Below, piece after piece: positions 58,234-64,000 of a stretch of DNA of 64,000 nt. Every line of letters starts with the position of its first letter. Position 1 is the stretch's first letter. The DNA comes from Streptomyces caeruleatus. GTDB taxonomy: Bacteria > Actinomycetota > Actinomycetes > Streptomycetales > Streptomycetaceae. The stretch is taken from NCBI RefSeq assembly GCF_001514235.1, contig NZ_KQ948943.1, positions 80,445 to 144,444 of the forward strand, written 5' to 3'. Both the position numbers and the translations under genes were made by a program. Below the pieces are notes generated by a model. That model had not been told where the DNA came from, searched no databases, and saw only the letters and a program-made list of their open reading frames with translations.

Positions 58234-59273
58234 AGCTGGGCCGTCCTCCGCCGTCGTACGAGAAAGATGAAGACCGGTCCGCCGAGGATCGCGGTGACGA
58301 TGCCGACCTGGAGCTCCGAGGGCCGGGCCACGATCCGGCCGAGCACGTCGGCGCCGAGCAGCAGCACAGGCGACAGGACGGCCGCGTACGGCAGGATCCA
58401 GCGCAGGTCGGGCCCGGTGAAGGAGCGCACGACGTGCGGCACCATCAGGCCGACGAACACGATCGGCCCGCAGGCGGCGGTCGCGGCCCCGCACAGCACG
58501 GTGGCGGCGAGCATCGACAGCACCCGGGTGCGGTTCAGGTTGGCGCCGAGGGCCTTGGCGGTGTCGTCACCCATCTCCATGGCGTTCAGCGGCCGGGCGA
58601 GAGCGAGCGCGAGGACCATGCCGACGACGAGGAACGGCAGCACCTGCCTGATGGTCGAGTCCGTCGCCGAGGTCAGCGAACCGACCGTCCAGAAGCGCAT
58701 CTTGTTCAGCGCCGCGTCGTCCATGATCATCACGGCCTGGAGATAGCCGTACAGCGCGGCGCTGATCGCCGTACCGGCGAGCGCGAGCCGCACCGGCGTG
58801 GCACCCCGGCTGCCGCCGAGGAACCAGACCATCGCCCCGACCGTGGCAGCGCCGAGGAAGGCGAACCAGACATAGCCGCTCAGGCTGGTGACGCCGAAGA
58901 AGGTGATGGCGGTGACGACCGCGGCGGACGCGCCCGCGTTGATGCCGAGCAGACCGGGATCGGCGAGCGGGTTACGGGTGAGCGCCTGGAGCACGGCCCC
59001 GGCGAGACCGAGCGCGGCACCCGCGAGCAGCCCGAGGACCGTACGCGAGATCCGGTCATCGACCACGACGTCCCCGTAGGTCCCGGAACTCTCGAACAGT
59101 CCGTGCCAGACCTCCCCCAGGGACAGCTGTTTCGCCCCGATCGCGATGCTCGCCAACGCGACGACCACCAGGATCAGGACAGAGACGAGCAGCCCAACGG
59201 CACGTATCGTCCGTCGGGTTGGGGGCGCGGACGGGGATTCCGCGCGCTGTTCGGTAGGACTGTCGACCAACAC
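58230..59273 (-). CDS. FecCD-family siderophore permease, first subunit
   Basis: A 347-residue permease with about nine helices. ISRTVLGLLAGAALGLAGAVLQALTRNPLADPGLLG and CGPIVFVGLMVPHVVRSF are the FecCD motifs. It is the first gene of the operon. The start codon GTG lies only 5 bp from an iron-box-like sequence, and no ribosome binding site is visible, so the transcript may be leaderless or the true promoter more upstream. Regulation by iron is strongly suggested. Confidence 0.92.
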   Translation of the reverse strand: MLVDSPTEQRAESPSAPPTRRTIRAVGLLVSVLILVVVALASIAIGAKQLSLGEVWHGLFESSGTYGDVVVDDRISRTVLGLLAGAALGLAGAVLQALTRNPLADPGLLGINAGASAAVVTAITFFGVTSLSGYVWFAFLGAATVGAMVWFLGGSRGATPVRLALAGTAISAALYGYLQAVMIMDDAALNKMRFWTVGSLTSATDSTIRQVLPFLVVGMVLALALARPLNAMEMGDDTAKALGANLNRTRVLSMLAATVLCGAATAACGPIVFVGLMVPHVVRSFTGPDLRWILPYAAVLSPVLLLGADVLGRIVARPSELQVGIVTAILGGPVFIFLVRRRRTAQL

Positions 59274-59277
59274 GCAG

Positions 59278-59296
59278 TTAGGTTAGCCTACCCTCC
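59278..59296. promoter_or_regulatory. Iron box (DmdR/IdeR/DtxR-type operator)
   Basis: TTAGGTTAGCCTACCCTCC matches most of the 19-bp iron box TTAGGTTAGSCTAACCTAA; the left half is perfect and the right half degenerate. It is 5 bp from the permease start codon. DmdR1-Fe should repress this operon when iron is sufficient. Confidence 0.8.
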
Positions 59297-59357
59297 CATT
59301 CAGCCACGATCCCACCGCACGACGTCACAACCCCGGCCACGGTTCCGCCCCGCGGCG

Positions 59358-60386
59358 TCACAACCCCAGCCGCGCCAGCTCCTTCCCCGCGTCCAGCGTG
59401 CACGAGCCGTCCCCGGCCGCCGTCCAGGCCGCCGCGCACAGCGCCCGCAGCCCATCCAAGGACGTACCGTCACCGTCGAGTTCCAGCCGCTCCGCCCTGG
59501 CGGTCGCCGTCCAGCCGCCGCACCGGAAGCCCTCCCCGGCCGCCACGACGTCCGGCTGCCCGCCGAGCAGCCCCCGCAGATCGGCGTCGACATACGTCGG
59601 CCGGTGCTGCGGCGGCGCGGCGAGCAGCAGGGCCCCGTCGGTCACGCCGGTCAGCACGAGCAGCGAGTCCACCTCCCCGTTGAACGCGCCCTCGATGTCC
59701 GTGTCCAGCCGGTCGCCGACCACCAGCGGCCGCTCGGCACCCGTCCGCAGAATCGTCTCCCGGTGCATCGGGGGCAACGGCTTGCCCGCCACCTGCGGCT
59801 CGGCACCGGTGGCGATCCGCACGACCTCCACCGCGGCCCCGTTGCCCGGCGCGATCCCGCGCCCGCTCGGAATCGTCAGGTCGGTGTTGGACGCGAACCA
59901 CGGCACCCCGCGCGCGACGGCGTACGAAGCCTCAGCGAACCGCCCCCACGGCAGCTCGGGCCCGCCGAACCCCTGCACCACCGCCGCCGGATCGTCGTCA
60001 GCCGACTCCACGGGCTCCAGCCCGCGCTCACGCAGCGCCACCCGCAGCCCCTCCCCGCCGATCACCAGCACCCGCGCCCCCGCGGGCACTTGCTCACTGA
60101 TCAGCCGCGCGACCGCCTGCGCCGAGGTGATGACGTCGCCCGCCCCGGTCGGTATACCGAGCTCCGTCAGATGCGCGGCCACGGTGTCCGGAGTCCGCAG
60201 AGCGTTGTTCGTGACGTACGCCAGCCGCATCCCGCCGGCCCGGGCCGAGGCAAGCGACTCGACGGCATGCACGATCGCGTCGCCACCCGCGTACACCACT
60301 CCGTCGAGGTCGAGCAGCGCCGTGTCGTACGCCTCGCTCAGGGCCTGGCCACTGCCCTCGGGCCTCGTCCTGACGCTCTGGCTCAT
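59358..60386 (-). CDS. HAD-superfamily hydrolase, subfamily IIA (NagD-like)
   Basis: A 342-residue phosphatase. The nucleophile motif is DTALLDLDGVVYAG, motif II VTNNALRT, the Lys motif AGKPLPPM and motif IV VVGDRLDTDIEGA, giving the IIA subclass with its cap domain. Members dephosphorylate sugar or nucleotide phosphates such as glycerol 3-phosphate. ATG 60386 has GAGGAG upstream. The C-terminal 80 residues (about 260-342) extend beyond NagD and are of unknown use. It is divergent from the DUF1015 gene. Confidence 0.9.
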   Translation of the reverse strand: MSQSVRTRPEGSGQALSEAYDTALLDLDGVVYAGGDAIVHAVESLASARAGGMRLAYVTNNALRTPDTVAAHLTELGIPTGAGDVITSAQAVARLISEQVPAGARVLVIGGEGLRVALRERGLEPVESADDDPAAVVQGFGGPELPWGRFAEASYAVARGVPWFASNTDLTIPSGRGIAPGNGAAVEVVRIATGAEPQVAGKPLPPMHRETILRTGAERPLVVGDRLDTDIEGAFNGEVDSLLVLTGVTDGALLLAAPPQHRPTYVDADLRGLLGGQPDVVAAGEGFRCGGWTATARAERLELDGDGTSLDGLRALCAAAWTAAGDGSCTLDAGKELARLGL

Positions 60387-60458
60387 TCCGCATCGCTCCT
60401 CGTTCGACGGCTTTCCCCCGATCATCCCCCATGCCACTGACACCCGTACGATGCCGGG

Positions 60459-61751
60459 ATGAACACAGCAGGTCACCCGGAAGCAACGGAGCGCCGAGGC
60501 CTCGAACTGACACCGTTCCGAGGGCTTCGCTACGACCCCGACCGGGTCGGCGGCCTGGCCGCCGTGACATCCCCTCCGTACGACGTCGTCGTCCGCCCCG
60601 ACGGCCTGCACCAACTCCAGGACGCCGACCCGCACAACATCGTCCGCCTGATCCTCCCCCAGGCCGCCACCCCGGGCGCTCGCAACGAACAGGCGGCCAA
60701 GACCCTGCGCCGCTGGCTCTCCGAGGGCGTCCTGGCCGCCGACCCCGACCCCGGCCTCTATGTCTACGAACAGCGAGACGGCGACGGCATGCTCCAGCGC
60801 GGCGTCATCGGCGCCCTGCGCGTGACGGAGCCCTCGGAGGGCCTGGTCCTGCCGCACGAGGACGTCATACCGCACGTGGTCGCCGACCGGGCGGACTTGA
60901 TGCGCGCCACCTCCGCGAACCTCGAACCCCTGCTGCTGACCTACCGCGGCACCGGCACGGCCACCGAGACGACCGCCCTCATCGAGCAGACGGTCGAACG
61001 CCCGCCGCTCTTCTCGACCACCACCGAGGACGGCTTCAGCCACCGCCTGTGGTCGATCACCGACCCGGCCGACCTGGCCCACGTCCAGTCCGACCTGGCT
61101 CGCCACCAGGCCCTGATCGCCGACGGCCACCACCGCTGGGCGACCTACCGCCGTCTACGCGCGGAGCACCTTTCCCCCAGCCCCTGGGACTACGGCCTCG
61201 TCCTCCTGGTCGACACGGCCCGCTACCCCCTGCGCGTCCGCGCCATCCACCGCCTCCTGCACAACCTGCCCGTATCGGACGCCCTGGCCGCCCTCGACGG
61301 CCTCTTCCGCGTACGCCGCCTCGAAGTCCCGCTCGCCGAAGCCCTGGAAACTCTGGCCGACGCGGCCTGCGCGGGCAACGCCTACCTCCTCGCCGGAGAC
61401 GGCGCCTTCCACCTCCTCGACCACCCGGACCCGGCCCTCCTCGACCGCACGGTCCCCCCCGACCGCCCCGCCGCCTGGCGCACCCTCGACGCGACGGTCC
61501 TGCACGCCACCCTCCTCGCCCACATCTGGCACATCCCAGAGGACGACCCCACCCGCATCGCCTACATCCACGACACCGCCGCCACCGTCAGCAAGGCAGA
61601 ACGCGACGGCGGTACGGCCGTCCTGATGCACCCGGTCCGCGAAGACGTCGTACGCGACCTCGCCCGCCAGGGCGTCACGATGCCCCGCAAGTCGACGTCA
61701 TTCGGCCCGAAACCGGCCTCGGGCCTGGTGCTGCGCGCACTGGACCTCTGA
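60459..61751 (+). CDS. DUF1015 family protein
   Basis: A 430-residue soluble protein of the DUF1015 family. It opens with LTPFRGLRYDPDRVGGLAAVTSPPYDVV, the usual start, and carries ALIADGHHRWATYRR with the conserved His pair. The family is widespread in bacteria; some members have been linked to sugar-phosphate or tetrapyrrole-type metabolism but no reaction is firmly known to me. It is divergent from the HAD gene, which may act in the same process. A hairpin terminator follows. Confidence 0.87.
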   Translation: MNTAGHPEATERRGLELTPFRGLRYDPDRVGGLAAVTSPPYDVVVRPDGLHQLQDADPHNIVRLILPQAATPGARNEQAAKTLRRWLSEGVLAADPDPGLYVYEQRDGDGMLQRGVIGALRVTEPSEGLVLPHEDVIPHVVADRADLMRATSANLEPLLLTYRGTGTATETTALIEQTVERPPLFSTTTEDGFSHRLWSITDPADLAHVQSDLARHQALIADGHHRWATYRRLRAEHLSPSPWDYGLVLLVDTARYPLRVRAIHRLLHNLPVSDALAALDGLFRVRRLEVPLAEALETLADAACAGNAYLLAGDGAFHLLDHPDPALLDRTVPPDRPAAWRTLDATVLHATLLAHIWHIPEDDPTRIAYIHDTAATVSKAERDGGTAVLMHPVREDVVRDLARQGVTMPRKSTSFGPKPASGLVLRALDL

Positions 61752-61757
61752 AACGCC

Positions 61758-61791
61758 GAAGGGCGGGACCCCTTCCGGAATCCCGCCCTTC
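61758..61791. terminator. Bidirectional hairpin terminator between DUF1015 and TPR genes
   Basis: A perfect 11-bp stem GAAGGGCGGGA / TCCCGCCCTTC with a 12-nt loop between convergent genes. Confidence 0.8.
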
Positions 61792-61804
61792 ACTTCACCC
61801 GCGC

Positions 61805-63706
61805 CTACTCCTTGTCACCCTCGTCCGAGTCGGACCCGGCCGGAGCCTGCTCGTCTCCACTGCCCCCGGTCTCGTTCCCGCCCTCGTTCTCGTCGAGGGC
61901 GTCGACGAACTCGACACCGTCCAGCTCGGCCAGCCGGTCGGACGCGTCCGTGCTGCCGTCCTTGTCGGCCTCGACGGCCTTGGCGAACCACTCACGCGCC
62001 TCGCCCTGACGCCCTGCGGCCAGCAGCGCGTCGGCGTACGCGTACCGCAGCCGCGCGGTCCACGGCTGTACGGAGTTGGAGGCGAGCTCGGGGCTCTGCA
62101 GCGTCACGATGGCCGCGTCCAGCTGCCCCATGTCACGCCTGGCGCCGGCCGCGACGAGCCGCATCTCCACCTGCCCGGCCTTGTCCAGCTTGTGCACCTC
62201 GGGTGCCCCGGCCATGTCCAGCGCCTTCTCCGGCCGCCCGAGCCCACGCTCGCAGTCGGCCATCAGCGGCCACAGGTCCGCGGACCCGGTCATCCGCCGC
62301 GCGGCCCGGAACTCGGCGAGCGCCTCGGCGTACTTCTGATTCGCGTACGCCGCGAACCCGCCGGCCTCACGCACGGCCGCGACACGCGACGCCAGCCGCA
62401 GGGCCACCTTGGAGTAGCCGTAAGCGCCCTCGGGGTCCTCGTCGATGAGCCGCGCGACCATCACCAGGTTCCTGGCGACGTCGTCCGCGAGCGTCTTCGG
62501 CAGGCTCTGCAACTCCTGCCGTACGTCCTTGTCGATCTCCTCGCCCGTGACATCCTCGGGGATAGGCAGCCGCTTGATCGGCTCGCGGTCGCCACGGTCC
62601 CGATCCCGCTCATCACGGAACCGACCACCGCCACGCCGGTCGTCACCACCGCGCCGGTCATCCCGCCCACGGAAGCCACCGGGCCGCCCACCCCGATCGT
62701 CCCTGCGGGGCCCGCGTCCGCCACGGTCGTCCCGCCCACGGAACCCACCGCGCTCACTGCGGTTGTCATCACGACGGAAGCCGCCGCGATCCCCACGGTC
62801 GCCACTGTCACGGCGGTCGTCACGCCGGAACCCACCACGGTCATCGCGACGCTCGTAGCTACCCCGGTTGTCGTCACGACGGAACCCACCGCGGTCACCA
62901 CGGTCATCACTCCGACGGTCATCGCGACGGTCATCACGGCGCTCGTAACTGCCCCGGTTGTCGTCACGACGGAACCCACCGCGGTCACCACGGTCATCAC
63001 TCCGACGGTCATCGCGGCGATCATCACGGCGCTCGTAACTGCCCCGGTTATCGTCGCGACGGAAGCCGCGGTCACGGTCGTCACGCCGGCCGTATCCACC
63101 ACGATCGCCGCGGTCACCACTGTCGCGGCGGTCGTCCCGGCGCTCGTAGCTACCGCGGTCGTCGCCCCGGCGGTCATCACGACGGTCGTCGCGGCGGCCA
63201 TAGCCCGCACCGGCCCCACGGTTGTCATCCCGGCGGAAGCCGCCACGGTCGTCGCCCCGCCGCTCACCGCGCTCAGCACGCTCGCCTCGGTCGTCCCGGC
63301 GGAAGGCAGGGCGGTCACCGTCACGCCGGAACCCACGGTCGCGGTCGTCACGACGGGGACCAGCAGGCCGGTCATCGCGCCGGAACGGCGGCCGAGAACC
63401 ACGGTCGTCGCCGCCCCGCCGGTCATCACGGCGGTCGTCGCGGCGGCCGTAACCACCACCGCGGTTGTCGTCACGCCGGTTGTCGTCCCGACGGAAGCCA
63501 CCCCGGTCACCGCGGTCATCGCCCCGGCGGTCGTCACGACGGTCATCACGTCGGCCGTACCCGCCGCGGCCGGCGCCGCTGCCACCACGGTCGTTGTCAC
63601 GACGGAACCCGCCGCGGTCTGCCCGGTTGCCACGATCACCGCGGTCACCACTGTCCCGTCGCCGCTGGTCGCGCTCCGGTCGGTCGTCGGGAGAGTTGGT
63701 GGACAT
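61805..63706 (-). CDS. TPR-like protein with a 380-residue Arg/Asp/Gly repeat region
   Basis: A 633-residue protein in two parts. Residues 1-380 are a low-complexity polyampholyte of RRDD, DRGD, GGFRR and GSYERRDD units, including near-identical 30-residue repeats. From about 385 the folded part begins, KRLPIPEDVTGEEIDKDVRQ, followed by TPR-type helices: EDPEGAYGYSKVALRLASR, YAEALAEFRAARRM, GRQGEAREWFAKAVEAD. An acidic tail ends the protein. Short forms of the TPR part are common in actinobacteria; the repeat region is likely to bind RNA or condense, by inference. It is the first gene after the rRNA operon on the same strand. ATG 63706 was chosen because upstream codons lie in the rrn terminator. 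Confidence 0.8.
   Translation of the reverse strand: MSTNSPDDRPERDQRRRDSGDRGDRGNRADRGGFRRDNDRGGSGAGRGGYGRRDDRRDDRRGDDRGDRGGFRRDDNRRDDNRGGGYGRRDDRRDDRRGGDDRGSRPPFRRDDRPAGPRRDDRDRGFRRDGDRPAFRRDDRGERAERGERRGDDRGGFRRDDNRGAGAGYGRRDDRRDDRRGDDRGSYERRDDRRDSGDRGDRGGYGRRDDRDRGFRRDDNRGSYERRDDRRDDRRSDDRGDRGGFRRDDNRGSYERRDDRRDDRRSDDRGDRGGFRRDDNRGSYERRDDRGGFRRDDRRDSGDRGDRGGFRRDDNRSERGGFRGRDDRGGRGPRRDDRGGRPGGFRGRDDRRGGDDRRGGGRFRDERDRDRGDREPIKRLPIPEDVTGEEIDKDVRQELQSLPKTLADDVARNLVMVARLIDEDPEGAYGYSKVALRLASRVAAVREAGGFAAYANQKYAEALAEFRAARRMTGSADLWPLMADCERGLGRPEKALDMAGAPEVHKLDKAGQVEMRLVAAGARRDMGQLDAAIVTLQSPELASNSVQPWTARLRYAYADALLAAGRQGEAREWFAKAVEADKDGSTDASDRLAELDGVEFVDALDENEGGNETGGSGDEQAPAGSDSDEGDKE
62850..63029 (-). 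repeat. Two near-identical 90-bp tandem repeats inside the TPR gene
   Basis: The 90-bp unit starting at 62850 recurs at 62940 with few changes and, diverged, at 63030. Each encodes 30 residues of the GSYERRDDRR ... GGFRRDDN type, so the repeats keep the reading frame. Confidence 0.85.
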
Positions 63707-63747
63707 CGGTGACTCCTGTCTTCGGTACACAAGCATTGTAAAAACGA

Positions 63748-63791
63748 AAGGACCCCTGGTCCCAGCTGAACGCTGGTGACCAGGGGTCCTT
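63748..63791 (-). terminator. Intrinsic terminator of the rRNA operon
   Basis: A perfect 14-bp stem (AAGGACCCCTGGTC and its complement) with a 16-nt loop; on the minus strand it is followed by CGTTTTTAC, a short U-tract. It begins 13 nt after the 5S 3' end. Confidence 0.9.
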
Positions 63792-63803
63792 CCCAAAGAT
63801 TGT

Positions 63804-63920
63804 TCGGCGGCGTCCTACTCTCCCACAGGGTCCCCCCTGCAGTACCATCGGCGCTGTAAGGCTTAGCTTCCGGGTTCGGAATGTAACCGGGCGTTTCCCT
63901 CACGCTATAACCACCGAAAC
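63804..63920 (-). rRNA. rrf: 5S ribosomal RNA
   Basis: The minus strand reads GTTTCGGTGGTTATAGCG at the 5' end, then the conserved CCCGGTTACATTCCGAACC and GGTACTGCAGGGG, closing with GACGCCGCCGAA, which pairs with the 5' end. About 117 nt, typical for Streptomyces 5S. It is the last RNA of an rRNA operon that continues to the right. Confidence 0.96.
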
Positions 63921-64000
63921 CCTAATGGTTTCGAGCGAACAAGCACACTTTTTATTTATGCGTTCTGCTCAAAGCCGACAACGGTCGTTGTCTCAGAACT
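63921..64000 (-). other. 23S-5S intergenic spacer of the rRNA operon
   Basis: The last 80 bp match the kind of AT-rich spacer that lies between 23S and 5S in Streptomyces rrn operons (minus strand ... GAACGCATAAATAAAAAG ...). The 23S 3' end is beyond the window. No tRNA is present. Confidence 0.8.

Noticed and set aside
59358..61133. A 591-residue version of the HAD protein
   Set aside because: The N-terminal 249 residues are antisense to DUF1015; a good ribosome binding site and family start are at 60386.
62850..63060. Regularly spaced repeats suggesting CRISPR
   Set aside because: The repeats are 90-bp in-frame coding units without unique spacers; they encode the Arg/Asp repeat protein.
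63921..64000. 23S rRNA 3' end or a tRNA in the window
   Set aside because: The terminal 80 bp resemble the 23S-5S spacer; no cloverleaf or 23S 3' sequence is recognisable before the edge.

Overview
This 64 kb window is chromosomal DNA of a high-GC actinomycete, almost certainly Streptomyces. The evidence is extreme GC bias in third codon positions, frequent GTG starts, 4-nt stop/start overlaps, a rare TTA (bldA-type) codon, the end of a Streptomyces-type rRNA operon, and a gene order (sepF paralogue, der-plsC-cmk, tyrA-aroH, rluB-scpB-scpA-parA-ald, pyrG, recN-nadK-tlyA) that I recall from the S. coelicolor core arm. I saw no insertion sequence, prophage, CRISPR array or tRNA.

Layout. 1-9.7 kb: partial SPFH protein, secreted streptogrisin-like protease, a DUF5685-type protein with a cysteine-rich tail, a SepF paralogue, a glutaryl-CoA-type dehydrogenase behind a TetR-style palindrome, a drug-efflux MFS protein, a PIG-V-like mannosyltransferase, a PAP2 phosphatase and an I78 inhibitor. 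9.7-13.3 kb: a solitary cytochrome oxidase subunit I gene converging on, and overlapping, a WYL regulator. 13.3-19.4 kb: a branched-chain-amino-acid-type ABC importer island. It has a substrate-binding lipoprotein and an MTB12-like lipoprotein on one strand. On the other strand are a His/Cys membrane protein, a single 949-residue LivH-LivM-LivG fusion and a LivF. The sequence departures in the two ATPases fall on the same composite ATP site. 19.3-20.7 kb: two Rpf-type cell-wall lytic genes. 21-27.2 kb: conserved hypotheticals, then aroH-tyrA and cmk-plsC-der, separated by a very large intergenic hairpin. 27.4-31.8 kb: a Rieske lipoprotein, two convergent overlapping nucleotidyltransferases, and an operon with an ADP-ribosylglycohydrolase and an NrtR-type NUDIX repressor behind a clear operator; beside it is a frameshifted TIGR03086 gene. 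31.9-38.1 kb: the chromosome segregation cluster (rluB, scpB, scpA, a putative ribbon-helix-helix protein, a ParA-like ATPase) and ald. 38.3-43 kb: an NB-ARC/TPR protein, a NUDIX hydrolase and pyrG. 43.5-51.7 kb: GH15 trehalase/glucoamylase, flavin oxidase, F420-type oxidoreductase, PucR regulator, glycosyltransferase and an MraY-like membrane protein. 51.8-56.2 kb: recN, nadK, tlyA and two small proteins. 56.2-59.3 kb: an iron-siderophore ABC importer behind an iron box. 59.3-64 kb: HAD phosphatase, DUF1015 protein, a TPR protein with a long Arg/Asp/Gly repeat region, then the rrn terminator, 5S rRNA and part of the 23S-5S spacer.

Most genes are ordinary core genes. The parts most worth a second look are the fused, apparently asymmetric Liv transporter, the NrtR/ADP-ribose/nucleotidyltransferase cluster, the dispersed intergenic repeats (two subfamilies plus a 182-bp hairpin) and the Arg/Asp repeat protein next to the rRNA operon. 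No wholly unknown multigene system is evident. Functional statements are inferred from recognised motifs and context; no database search was run.
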